From Saccopteryx bilineata (lineage: Eukaryota > Chordata > Mammalia > Chiroptera > Emballonuridae): a stretch of 64,000 nt of DNA. A program made the position numbers and the translations under genes. This document shows, piece by piece, positions 45,697-56,091 of this stretch (within the stretch, counting starts at the first letter, position 1; each line of letters opens with the position of its first letter). Below the pieces are notes generated by a model that was given only the letters and a program-made list of their open reading frames with translations, had not been told where the DNA came from and did not search any database. The stretch is taken from positions 90,304,740-90,368,739 of the forward strand of contig NC_089491.1 of assembly GCF_036850765.1 (NCBI RefSeq), in the 5' to 3' direction.

Positions 45697-46077
45697 TTTT
45701 TTTTCTGAAGCTGGAAACGGGGAGAGACAGTCAGACAGACTCCCGTATGCGCCTGACCGGGATCCACCCGGCACGCCCACCAGGGGCGACGCTCTCCCCA
45801 CCAGGGGGCGATGCTCTGCCTTTCCGGGGCGTCACTCTGCCTCGACCAGAGCCACTCTCTAGCGCCTGGGGCAGAGGCCAAGGAGCCATCCCCAGCGCCC
45901 GGGCCATCTTTGCTCCAATGGAGCCTTGGCTGTGGGAGGGAAGAGAGAGACAGAGAGGAAGGAGGGGGGGGTGGAGAAGCAAATGGGCGCTTCTCCTATG
46001 TGCCCTGGCCGGGAATCGAACCCGGGTCCCCCGAACGCCAGGCCGACGCTCTACCGCTGAGCCAACCGGCCAGGGCC
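45697..46077 (-). mobile_element. Young VES-like SINE with 17-bp duplication
   Basis: Flanked by AAGAATTATATTTCTTT at 45680-45696 and 46078-46094. Body GC-rich; ends GCTGAGCCAACCGGCCAGGG. On the minus strand the A-box is TGGCTCAGCGG (46054-46064) and the B-box GGTTCGATTCC (46012-46022), both matching the Pol III consensus. Contains two tandem versions of the CACCAGGGG..CGATGCTCT block, as in the copy at 53498. Frames to 130 residues are repeat translation. Confidence 0.95.
46012..46064 (-). promoter_or_regulatory. Intact Pol III A- and B-boxes of SINE
   Basis: A-box at 46054-46064 and B-box at 46012-46022 on the minus strand match TRGYNNARNGG and GGTTCGANTCC. Spacing is tRNA-like. This is an internal promoter inherited from the tRNA ancestor. 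Confidence 0.7.
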
Positions 46078-46117
46078 AAGAATTATATTTCTTTACTGAA
46101 TAAAATGAAGTAGTTAA

Positions 46118-46575
46118 AAGCATGGATTCTAGAATTTTTTTAAAATATTTTAAAAATTATTTTTATTTATTCATTTTAGAGAAGAGAGACAAAGAGAGAG
46201 ATAGAGAGAGAGAGAAGGGAGGGAGGAGCAGAAAGCATCAACTCCCATATGTTCCTTGATCTGGCAAGCCCAGAGTTTTGAACTGGCGACCTCAGCATTC
46301 CAGGTCGATGCTTGATCCACTGCGCCACCACAGGTCAGGTGAATTCTAGAATTTGACTGCCTGGAATTGCATCACAGGTTTGCTATTTAACACATGTGTT
46401 GCCTTGGGCAGGTTTTTGTAATCTAAGGCTCTATTTCTTCTTAATTTAAAAAATGAATTTAGTAATAGTAACAATATGTGATTTATAGTGATGATTAAAT
46501 AAGGTATCTGAGTATTTAGTGCTGTGAATAGCACAGAGTATACACTCAATAAATAGTAATCTTTATTGATTTTTA
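46118..46575 (+). repeat. MIR element, split by a SINE
   Basis: The start CATGGATTCTAGAATTT is followed, after the SINE, by GACTGCCTGGAATTGCATCA, GTGTTGCCTTGGGCAGGTTT, TTAAAAAATGAATTTAG, ATGATTAAATAAGGTATCTG and GCACAGAGTATACACTCAAT, a nearly complete MIR. Confidence 0.78.
46138..46341 (-). mobile_element. Short tRNA-derived SINE inside the MIR
   Basis: About 205 bp. Starts with A/T-rich tail and a GAGA-type purine tract; reversed head CACTGCGCCACCACAGGTCAG and reversed B-box region TTTTGAACTGGCGACCT. Flanked by ATTCTAGAATTT at 46126-46137 and 46343-46354. A shortened relative of the CCTGACCAGGC family without the GCTTGAGC repeats. Confidence 0.82.
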
Positions 46576-46579
46576 TACC

Positions 46580-48217
46580 TTGTACCTGAAATCTAATTCT
46601 TACTGCTGATGTATAGTCTGGCTCACTATTTTTGGAAAACATTGTAGAAGACTTGACTCACTAACGGTCTAAAATATATTTATCAACCTGTCTTTAGTCT
46701 TTAAAACCAATCACTTCTATTACTTTTATCCTTAGAAATATGGGTAAATTATCTGTGGAAAACCAACAAAATACCCTCCAAGTTTCTAGTTAAATTTGAA
46801 ATAATCCACCCTCCCTTTATTTTACAGGTGAGACAACAGGTTAAAATACGTATTTTCTTTCTTCTCATATACATATTATGGAGAAGATAGGGATAAAGTG
46901 GAACAAATAACAAAAGCAGCTGAATTTTGAAAGTTTTGAATTATACTTCAATTTCAGTTTCATTTGGGAGTGGTTCCTTAAAAGGTAATATGGCAACTTA
47001 AGTAAAATTTCCCTAAAACAAACTGGAAAGAAATAGGATTGATGCTAATGGCACTGAGGATGGAACCACATAGACTATAAAACCTTATGATGCTATCCCA
47101 AGCACAAAATGATGTGAAAAACCAATCTAAGGTAATTCAGCTTATCACAAAAACACATTGTCCAATTGGAGGTACTGCGAATAATACCTTAACGCCTGTC
47201 ACAATAGATGGGAATGGTCTTTCTTTTATTCTTTTATTCTGAGGCAATTTCTTTGTGAAACTTTATTTGTATAGCTAACAGTCTGAATGAGGGAGCTCTT
47301 GTGAAGACTTATGCAATGTTATTGTTGCCAAGGAAACCAGGTCTTAATTTCAAGTGGCTGAATGCCAACGAATACAGCCTACAAGGATGGAAGAAAACTT
47401 TGTAACACTGAATTTGTTGGAGATTTTCATTGTTAAACGGTCACTTTTTGGGGTCCATGATTTAAAATATAATAGAACTATAAATCTCCCCTCCCTCTCT
47501 TCACCCCACTGGATTCAAATATTCTATCAAATAGCAGTTTGATTTTCAGTTGGTGCAGGAATATAGTGATTATCATTCACAGCAATTTTAGAATCAAAAT
47601 AGGAATAATTAATAATGAGTGTAGATCCTTGTTCAATTCCAATGGAAACAACACATAATTACCCTTCTGACAGCTCAAACCTGTTTATGGGGAGAAAAGC
47701 CTACAGTTTCCATTTACAGGCTTTTCTTGTCCAGGCCAGAGCGCTTTATGTATGTACTTTTGTGCAGTACTGTTTAATGGCTCACAACAGTGAGTATTTT
47801 ATGTGAGACAGAAAAAGAAAAGTAAACAACAAACCTGCCTAAATTTTTTTAAAACGGAAACAAACCTCATCATACTAAAAAAAAATTGTTTTTTATCAGT
47901 TTATTTAGATTTTTTCAGCTTTAACTTTCATTTTGGGTATCATTTTCTCAAAATTAGATTTTTAGATACATTAATAGATCCCTTGCCCAAAATAAAATAT
48001 AGACTGTAAATTCATGGCAAAAATAAACTCCCGTAAAACAAAGAAGAAGGAAACAAGAATAAATGAACAGAAAAATGGCGAAAAATGCTAGGAAGAGATT
48101 GTGCATTCCCTATTCCCTACCTCTCAGTGCTGAGGCTTTTCTCCCTACCAGCACGTAGCTTCTTTGACAAAGCACTTAGTTGTATCTAAACTGAAAGTAA
48201 CTTTTAAGTATTGGTGA
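46580..48217. other. Unique AT-rich DNA, no gene seen
   Basis: No nameable repeat or gene. Confidence 0.45.
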
Positions 48218-48530
48218 ACGTCTTTGGTTTTTTTTTTGTTTTTTTTTTTTTTATTGTGTTACTTTTATTTTTTTTTATTTTTATTTTTTTTATAATTTTA
48301 TTTTTTTAATGGGGTGACATCAATAAATCAGGATACATATATTCAAAGATAACAAGTCCAGGTTATCTTGTCGTTCAATTATGTCGCATACCCACCACCC
48401 AAAGTCAGATTGTCCTCCGTCACCCTCTATCTTGTTCTCTCTGTGCCCCTCCCCCTCCCCCTTTCCCTCCCCCATTCCCCCCTCCCCCCTGTAACCACCA
48501 CACTCTTATCAATGTCTCTTAGTTTCACTA

Positions 48531-48800
48531 TTATGTCCCACCTACGTATGGAATAATACAGTTCCTGGTTTTTTCTGATTTACTTATTTCGCTTTGTATC
48601 ATGTTATCAAGATCCCACCATTTTGCTGTAAATGTTCTGATGTCCTCATTTCTTATGGCTGAGTAGTATTCCATAGTGTATATGTGCCACATCTTCTTTA
48701 TCCAGTCATCTATTGATGGGCTTTTTGGTTGTTTCCATGTCCTGGCCACTGTGAACAATGCTGCAATAAACATGGGGCTGCATGTGTCTTTACGTATCAA
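48531..48800 (-). pseudogene. L1 ORF2 C-terminus (3' part)
   Basis: The last 89 or so residues of ORF2p, including [11 protein letters not shown] and ending IIPYVGGT, then a stop. The inversion cuts it from the rest of the protein. Fragment only, no reverse-transcriptase domain. Confidence 0.8.
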
Positions 48801-49019
48801 TGTTTCTGAGTTTTTGGGATATATACCCAGTAGAGGAATTGCTGGGTCATAAGGTAGTTCTATTTTCAGTTTTTTGAGGAACCACCATACTTTCTTCCAT
48901 AATGGTTGTACTACTTTACATTCCCACCAACAGTGGATGAGGGTTCCTTTTTCTCCACAGCCTCTCCAACATTTGCTATTACCTGACTTGCTAATAACAG
49001 CTAATCGAACAGGTGTGAG

Positions 49020-49654
49020 AATAGAAAGTCCAGAAATAAAACCACATATATATAGTCAAATAATTTTTGATAAAGGGACCAACAACACACAATGGAGAAA
49101 AGAAAGCCTCTTCAATAAATGGTGCTGGGAAAACTGGAAAGCCACATGCAAAAGAATGAAACTGGACTACAGTCTCTCCCCCTGTACAAAAATTAACTCA
49201 AAATGGATCAAAGATCTAAACATAAGACCTGAAACAATTAAGTACATAGAAGAAGACATAGGTACTCAACTCATGGACCTGGGTTTTAAAGAGCATTTTA
49301 TGAATTTGACTCCAATGGCAAGAGAAGTGAAGGCAAAAATTAATGAATGGGACTACATCAGACTAAGAAGTTTTTGCTCAGCAAGAGAAACTGATAACAA
49401 AATAAACAGAAAGCCAACTAAATGGGAAATGATTTTTTCAAACAACAGCTCAGATAAGGGCCTAATATCCAAAATATACAAAGAACTCATAAAACTCAAC
49501 AACAAACAAACAAACAATCCAATAAAAAAATGGGAAGAGGATATGAATAGACACTTCTCCCAGGAAGAAATACAAATGGCCAACAGATATATGAAAAGAT
49601 GCTCATCTTCTTTAGCTATTAGAGAAATGCAAATCAAAACGGCAATGAGATACC
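49020..49654 (+). pseudogene. L1 ORF2 segment, inverted part
   Basis: Codes on the plus strand for the ORF2 region from [17 protein letters not shown] to [15 protein letters not shown]. An open frame from 48874 to 49683 runs into it, but its first 48 or so residues are antisense L1, so the 269-residue frame is a chimera from the inversion rather than a gene. Confidence 0.85.
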
Positions 49655-49668
49655 ACGTCTTTGGTTTT

Positions 49669-51326
49669 ATTTTTCCCACATGATGGAAGCGTAACACAAG
49701 CCTGGTCTTTGAGGACTGGGGTACTTTCCCTGCTCTTACAAAGGAATTTAACCTCTCTAACTTTTAAATTCTTTATCTTTGACTATCCTAACTTCTTTTG
49801 GCATTTTTTTTTTAACTTGGTAGTACTCCCAGGGAAGCTTTTGGAAAACAAAAGGACGGAGCTCCTTTGTGTTGGTGCCCCTGCAGCTCACAGATAGGCA
49901 ATCTAAATGAAATCAGCCGGCCTCCTGGCCCAGAGCCACAGACAACAAGAGGACAATGGAGTCTAAAATGTGTCTCTTACAAGAATGTTCCTCCGCAGAG
50001 AAATGCTCAAAGATTTATGAAATATATTTTTGAGAAGACTGTTTTATTTAAGGTGGGGAGGGGGGCAGAAGCTCTTCTAAGGACCAGTGAATAAAGAAAA
50101 ACTGAGCACTTAAAAAAAACCAATTCTTGCTATTACTCCGCTGGAATATGAATCAATGAAAATAGGCGTCAGACTTCAGAGCTGCTGAATTCACAAGACA
50201 GACTTTGTGCTATTAAAAATAAATACCTTGCAAAAATGTAATATCTGATGCTCTTTTAAATTCCTAGGAATTGAAAAATTCACAGCATTGCCAAAAACAA
50301 ATGCCATCATCTTCATTTCATATGTAGGAGAGTATAAGCTCACAAATTAATTGACTTACCGGAAAAAATCAGAGCTTGTCGAGGACATGGTTCCTAGATT
50401 TTATGAAACTGGCAAATAATACTTCTCTTTAGTTCATTTTATAACTTCAGTCTCATCAAGTATCTTGAGATAGTATATAAAGAAACTTAGAACAAAAATA
50501 TTCAGTAGTATGTTTTCTTAGTGTCCAGCTTTGGGGATAGACAATTACTATAGTTTGAAGAGCCCTATAAGGTAATTTTTAGGGAAAACTGATATAAGCT
50601 ATATGATATTATTAACAGTACAACCTTTACTTTCTAGTATTATTAAATTGTGTAAATTTATAGTGAGAAAGGACTCTATATAAACACAGGAATTAGGAGA
50701 AGGAAAATAAGTGTCCACCATGTGCTAGATAAAATGAAAGAAAATGCACATCTTGTAGGGTTGATTTTGACATTATTATTTTGTATATGTGAGACAACTG
50801 AAAATCAGAAAGCTCCTCCAAACTGCCCAGAGTCACACAGGTGTGGGTGGAATCAGAACCACACATACTTGGTTCCTATACTCCAAACCATGTTACAGAA
50901 GAGTGACTCTCTGGGTTTCAGTGTAAATCATTGTTGTGCAGTCATTATTCCTGGACTTCTTCCTGGGAGTAAAAAACAAGCCATCCCAAATGATGCTGAC
51001 TTAGCCTTTTCCTTGAATTTTCCTCTTCCAAACTACCATGACATTATTATGAAAACCACAAGTTATGTTTTATAATTTATATAGTTTATTTCCTCTACTT
51101 TTGAGAGTTCTGTTACATTTATAACTATTTTAAGTCTTTACTCCTATATAATTTGTTGGGAAGTAGGTGTGTAATAGCTTACTGTTACCTGCTTTTTTTT
51201 TTTTTTGTTACCTGCTTTTTCATGCTAAGATTAGGAATATCCAATCTGCCAGAATATATCTGTGGCATGAAAATAATGTCTTTTCTATTCTTTAAGTATA
51301 TGTTTTTAAATTATTAGGCTAAATTC
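49669..51326. other. Unique DNA with a MIR
   Basis: MIR-like element at about 50690-50870 (GTGTCCACCATGTGCTAGAT, TGTGAGACAACTGAAAATCA, AACTGCCCAGAGTCACACAG). The 117-residue frame over it is not a gene in my reading. Confidence 0.5.
50690..50870 (+). repeat. MIR element
   Basis: Carries GACAACTGAAAATCAGAAAG, CTCCTCCAAACTGCCCAGAG and TCACACAGGTGTGGGTGGAA, the MIR 3' half. Confidence 0.65.
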
Positions 51327-51704
51327 TTTTTTTTTTTTTTCTTTTTCAATTTGAGAGGAGGGTCGATAGAGAGACAGACTCCTGCATTCACCCTAACCAG
51401 GGTCCACGTGACAACCCCCAGCTGGGGCTGATGCTCTTGCCCATCTGAGGCCATGCTTGAAACTGAGCTCTTTTTAGTGCCTAAGAGGCTCCACAGAGCC
51501 ATCCTCAGCACCTGGGACTGATGTGCACTTGAACCAATCAAGCCATGGCTGTAGGAGGGGGAGAGAGAAAGAGAGGGAGGGAGAAAAAGTGAAAGAGAGA
51601 GAGAGAGCAGATGGTCACTTCTCGTGTGTGCCCTGACTGGGAATCCAACTGGGACATCCACATACTGGGGTGCTGCTCTACCACTGAGCCAATGGGCCAG
51701 GGCC
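51327..51704 (-). mobile_element. Older VES-like SINE
   Basis: Begins with a T-run and a TTTTTCAATTTGAGAGGAGG variant tail, ends GAGCCAATGGGCCAGGGCC. B-box is diverged (reversed AATCCAACTGGG). Body resembles the copies at 7534 and 55608 (AACCAATCAAGCCATGGCTG). Weak shared AACTTCTT/AAATTCTT at the edges. Confidence 0.85.
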
Positions 51705-51874
51705 AGAACTTCTTAACATTTTAAAATACTGAGTTACCTGTCAGTATTATCTTCTCATTTTTGTGCTCATCTATCTCATGTTGGGACCAAGGTTTAATTA
51801 AATAGTGAAGAAGCTTGACTAAAGCTGAAGAGATAAAGGGGACCAGTTCAGAGTTCCCAGGCTTTTAAAAAAGT

Positions 51875-52312
51875 ATGTTTTAATGACAGTTTATATTCAA
51901 TATAATTTGTATTAGTTTCAGGTGTACAGCATAGTGGCGAGACAATCACATGCTTTACAAAGTGTTTCCTCTGATATTTCCAGTACCCACCTGACACCGT
52001 ACATAGTTATTACAATATTATTGACTATATTACCTATAGTGTACTTTACATCACTGTGACTATTTTGTTACCACCAATTTGTTCTTCTTATTCCTTTCAC
52101 CTTTTCCACCCAGTCTACCAACTGTCATCCCCTCTGGCATCCATCATTCTGTTCTCTGCATCGATGAGCCTGTTTCAATTTATTTATTTTTTCTTTAGTT
52201 TCTACATATGGTATTTGTGTTCATCTGACTGACATTTTGCTGAACAAAATACCCACTAGCTCCATCCATGCTGTTGTAAATGATAAGATTTCATTATTTT
52301 TTTATGGTCGAG

Positions 52313-52369
<57 letters not shown>

Positions 52370-52790
52370 ACACATACATACATACATACATACATACCAG
52401 TACTTTCTTATCCACTTATCTACTGGTGCATACCTGGGCTGTTTCCATGTCTTGGCTACTGTAAATAATACTGCAATAAACATAGGGGTGCATATAGCCT
52501 TTCAAATTAGTGTTTGGGTTTCTTTAAATATATATCCAGAAGTGTGATCACTAAATCATAAGGCAGTTTAATATTGAGTTTTTTGAGGAAGCTCCATACT
52601 GTTTTTCACAATGGCTGCACCAATCTACATTTCTACTAATAGTGCATGAGGGTTTCCCTTTCTCCATATCCTTGCCAGCACTAGGTATTAATATTCAAAA
52701 TTTATATATATAAAAAATTCATACAGTTCAACCTAAAAAACAAAACAAAACAAAACAAAAAACAAATGACCCAATTAAAAAATGGCCTTA
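51875..52790 (-). mobile_element. Older LINE-1 with a short 5' inversion
   Basis: Minus-strand L1 from the 3' UTR (AGTTTCAGGTGTACAGCATA, CCAGTCTACCAACTGTCATC) through ORF2 end (GCTGTTTCCATGTCTTGGCT, ACTGCAATAAACATAGGGGT, TGAGGAAGCTCCATACTG, TTTCTCCATATCCTTGCCAG). At about 52685-52690 the orientation flips: TTCATACAGTTCAACCTAA and GACCCAATTAAAAAATGGCC are plus-strand ORF2 text. This is again the pattern of a twin-primed insertion. Diverged and full of stops; edges approximate. Confidence 0.75.
52311..52397. repeat. TA/CA/CATA compound microsatellite in L1
   Basis: TA units, then about 20 CA units, then CATA units, grown inside the old L1 ORF2 region. Confidence 0.9.
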
Positions 52791-52934
52791 GTACCCAGGC
52801 TTATTTAAACTAAAACTAAAAACAGTAATATTTCTCCTAGCTTCAAGGAGATGATCTAGAATATATTCAAATTTCATAAAGGAAAACAACTAACAAAATA
52901 TGGAGAAGATAACACCTATAAATATGTTTATAAT

Positions 52935-53065
52935 GCCTCATTATTCAGAATAGTCTTGATATAGAAACAATCTAAGTGTCCATCAATGGATGATGTAGAA
53001 CAGAATGGAATATTATTCACAATGGAATTATATGCAGTCATGAGACAAGAGGATATTCTGTACTT
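52935..53065 (+). mobile_element. LINE-1 fragment, plus strand
   Basis: AATAGTCTTGATATAGAAAC, AATCTAAGTGTCCATCAATG, GAATGGAATATTATTCACAA and AGGATATTCTGTAC follow the L1 ORF2 3' end read forwards. May belong to a different insertion from the one at 51875. Confidence 0.6.
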
Positions 53066-53079
53066 ATATTTAGAATCTT

Positions 53080-53158
53080 TTTTTTCTTATTTTCCAAGTG
53101 AAAGGAGAGGAGATTAGAGAGACAGACTCCCGCATGTGCCCTGACCAGCATCCACCAA
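53080..53158 (-). mobile_element. VES-like SINE tail fragment
   Basis: A short T-rich start, then GAGACAGACTCCCGCATGTG, CCCTGACCAGCATCCACC: only the 3' 75 or so bases of the SINE remain. Confidence 0.65.
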
Positions 53159-53497
53159 TGTACTGTATAATTGAAATATGCTAAGATATTAGAACTTATA
53201 ATAAGAAAAAAAAACATTTCGATTTACTTTACTATGTGAAATATACAGGCAATTGGATTTAATTCCAGCATTGATTTCACTAATCTACCTCATCTGCAAT
53301 GTCTTCTTCCTTTCTCTCTCTTTTCTTGGTTTAAAGTATGTCCTTCTCAAAGCTGCATTCTCAGGAATGGACGATAGATTTACCAAAAAGGGGGTCAGTT
53401 CTAACCCCATCTTCATTTAAAAGTACAGTTGCCTACATATTCTCTGGGCACAGAGAATGATTTCTGGAATATTCTTGATGCTTAAAATACTTTGTAG

Positions 53498-53886
53498 CCC
53501 TGGCCGGTTGGCTCAGCGGTAGAGCGTCGGCCTGGCATGCAGGGGACCCGGGTTCGATTCCTGGCCAGGGCACATAGGAGGAGCGCCCATTTGCTTCTCC
53601 ACCCCCCCTCCTTCCTCTCTGTCTCTCTCTTCCCCTCCCGCAGCCAAGGCTCCATTGGAGCAAAGATGGCCTGGATGCTGGGGATGGCTCCTTGGCCTCT
53701 GCCCCAGGCGCTAGAGTGGCTCTGGTCGCGGCAGAATGACGCCCCGGAGGGGCAGAGCATCGCCCCCTGGTGGGCAGAGCATCGCCCCTGGTGGGCGTGC
53801 CGGGTGGATCCCGGTGGGGTGCATGCGGGAGTCTGTCTGACTGTCTCTCCCTGTTTCCAGCTTCAGAAAAATACAACAACAACAAA
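53498..53886 (+). mobile_element. Young full-length VES-like SINE, plus strand
   Basis: Flanked by AAAATACTTTGTAG at 53484-53497 and 53887-53900, identical. Head CCCTGGCCGGTTGGCTCAGC, then the C-rich linker, CTCCATTGGAGCAAAGATGG, two CATCGCCCC-type blocks, GTGCCGGGTGGATCCCGG and TTTCCAGCTTCAGAAAAATA plus an A/C-rich tail. The best copy in the window to serve as reference for the family. Antisense frames to 150 residues are repeat translation. Confidence 0.96.
53509..53561 (+). promoter_or_regulatory. Intact Pol III A- and B-boxes of SINE
   Basis: A-box TGGCTCAGCGG at 53509-53519 and B-box GGTTCGATTCC at 53551-53561, both perfect against the Pol III consensus. Upstream sequence, which also matters for SINE transcription, cannot be judged by eye. 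Confidence 0.75.
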
Positions 53887-53900
53887 AAAATACTTTGTAG

Positions 53901-55600
53901 TTGATCTTTTGACTAATTAAAATGTAAGCCCTTCTATAAAAGAAGAACAACTAACCTTTGTTTCTCTAAATATGAAATAAAAAAAATTCAATTCTAGGCA
54001 TGGAAAAAAGCATAACAATCTCATAGGATATCTCATGGGACAGTTATTGTCTGACTCTGTTTTGGGGAATAGATATACAATCCCCACTATGACGGAGATA
54101 TCATTTGTTGCTGGCATATACTATAGATTCCCTCAAGTCATGGGTTTAAAGACAAGAAGCTTTCCTTATTCCTTGAAGAATCTGTTTGGTAATAGTTTTA
54201 AGAATCCCATATGGCTTGGCAGCTATTAACCTTGGTCACAAGTGACAATTCTAATCCCACCTGGATTAATTTGTTAAAATTATGCACCCAAGTTTAGGAA
54301 TACTGCCTAAAATAGGACTTTGGGAGATAATTCTTTTTATAGGAATAGAAGATGCTGTTCAATTGTTTATCATCACTGGTCATCTCAAATTAAAACAGTT
54401 GCAAAGAAAAAACATTCTCCTGAGTTTAGACATGTTGCATTTATAATGGTGCATTTTATACCACCTGCACAACCCTATTAAAAGACAAGAAAAAAGGACT
54501 GCAGGAAAAACTATATTTATCTTGTTCTTTCTTTCTTTTTATTTTTTTGAATATTTTACACATATGGTTCAGATATCATTTTTTATTTACATCTGAGTAA
54601 ACAGAGCTCAAACATCTTTTCTCCTAGTGAGTTAAAATACTGACCTCATTTGTAATAATACCTCATTGGCTACCTGAGAAATGGGATCACTACTGAGGCA
54701 GTTGCAAACATTTGTTATCAATCTGCACATACATAGGCCAGCTGTTAGAAGGAGGTGGAGCAAATGCAGGGGAATGAAAAACAGGAACAAATGAAAGCTG
54801 ATGCCTTTCTTCTGTGGTCCCTGACCTGGTTTTTTATTCAATTGAACAATCTGTAGCGAATAAGTATAAATAAGACCAGTGATACTATAAAGATGGTGAC
54901 ATGTTATGTCAGAAAACAGAGGACTGTATATTATTTACACTAAACCTATAGGATGATATCAATGCCCATAAAAGGAAGGTCAGCAGCCTTAAAGCTTCCT
55001 GAATTCCATGTCACAACTCTTCGTGTCAAAGAGAATTGTTCTGCTACAGCATCCAAAACTTGGGAGCCAGAAAACACAGTCAAGTATATATATATTCTTC
55101 AACAACAGCACTGGAGGGAATAGAGGGAGAAAGAAAAATGTGTGCATGCATGGGCTATGTAGCTGTTTAAGCTTCTCAATACCAGAGGGAAGCTGGGACA
55201 ATAACTTTCTTAAGACCTTTCAAAAGCCCAAGAAGCATGACAATCCATAGGTTTAAAGGGAATTAAGGGGCATGTGGATTCTTCTACAATTAAAGATAAC
55301 TATTGATCTGAAATATCTATTTATTTATTTCAGTAATATATATATATATACATATATATATGTATATATATATGTTTCAGAGTGTATTCCACACAGAACA
55401 CAGTACCATAAAACAGAAATATAACATATATAAAAACCTCCTTTAGCACATTTATTTGTTAAATATTTTAGTGTCACTCTGGACATAGAGTGTGATAGAA
55501 ACATATGCTCAAATGCCGAAGCTGTGCTGTTATGGTTCCCCTAGTATTTTTTCTGAAGCTGAATAAACCTGACCTTATAAACATACACTGGTGACTTCAG
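53901..55600. other. Unique AT-rich DNA
   Basis: Contains an AT-rich TATA/CATA tract at about 55336-55376. No gene or nameable repeat. Confidence 0.45.
55336..55376. repeat. TA-rich microsatellite
   Basis: TA units with single C or G interruptions. Seen directly. Confidence 0.85.
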
Positions 55601-55607
55601 GGTTTTC

Positions 55608-55808
55608 TTTTTTTTTTTTTCCTTAAGGGAGAGGCAGGGAGGCAGAGTGATGGACTCCCACTTGTGCCCTGACTAGGATCCACATGGCAAACCAACTACC
55701 TGGCAATGCTCTGTCCATCTGGGCTGCTGCTCTGCTGCTGGGCAACCTAGCTATTTTAGTGCCTGAGACGAGGTCATCCTTAATGCCCAGGGCCAACTTG
55801 CTCCAAAC

Positions 55809-55864
<56 letters not shown>

Positions 55865-55973
55865 GAAGTGGAGAAGCAGATGGTTTCTTCTCCTGTGAGC
55901 CTTCACCAGAAATCGAACCTGGGATGTCCACACACTGGGCTGATGCTCTACCACTGAGCAAACCGGCCAGGGC
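55608..55973 (-). mobile_element. Older VES-like SINE with GA expansion
   Basis: Starts with a T-run and CCTTAAGGGAGAGGCAGGGA, ends GAGCAAACCGGCCAGGGC. Reversed B-box AATCGAACCTGGG is close to intact. A GA tract at about 55810-55862 has expanded in the linker. Flanking CAGGGTTTT / CAGGGCTTTT may be the duplication. Confidence 0.85.
55810..55862. repeat. GA microsatellite
   Basis: About 25 GA units inside the SINE, the strand-mirror of the CT tract at 7674. Confidence 0.9.
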
Positions 55974-56070
55974 TACAGGGCTTTTTGAGAGTCTCATCCT
56001 GGGATAGAAAAGGTTTCAGTTCCAGATCATTAAGGCGTACTAAGATTTCCAAGCCCAGAACTCAGAAAAC

Positions 56071-56091
56071 TAAAAAAAAAAAAAAAAAAAA
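56071..56091. repeat. Poly-A run
   Basis: About 20 A in a row, no nearby retrogene or SINE body that would explain it. Confidence 0.7.

Larger units (their letters stand above)
48232..49654 (-). mobile_element. Young LINE-1 with 5' inversion (twin priming)
   Basis: Flanked by ACGTCTTTGGTTTT at 48218-48231 and 49655-49668. The 3' part (48232-49019) is on the minus strand: T-rich tail, TAATGGGGTGACATCAATAA, then the end of ORF2. The remaining 5' part (49020-49654) is inverted and reads on the plus strand. The break is seamless: 49019 ends in AGGTGTGAG, and the inverted block ends GAGATACCAC, exactly the complement of the next L1 bases as read in the copy at 58219. Junction shows 2 bases of possible microhomology. 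Strong sign of twin-primed reverse transcription. Confidence 0.9.

Noticed and set aside
48874..49683. 269-residue plus-strand open frame
   Set aside because: Chimera: first part antisense L1, the rest a sense ORF2 fragment, created by the 5' inversion. Not a host gene.
53498..53575. Possible tRNA gene
   Set aside because: A- and B-boxes and a tRNA-like head are present, but this is the start of a SINE with family body, A-rich tail and target duplication.
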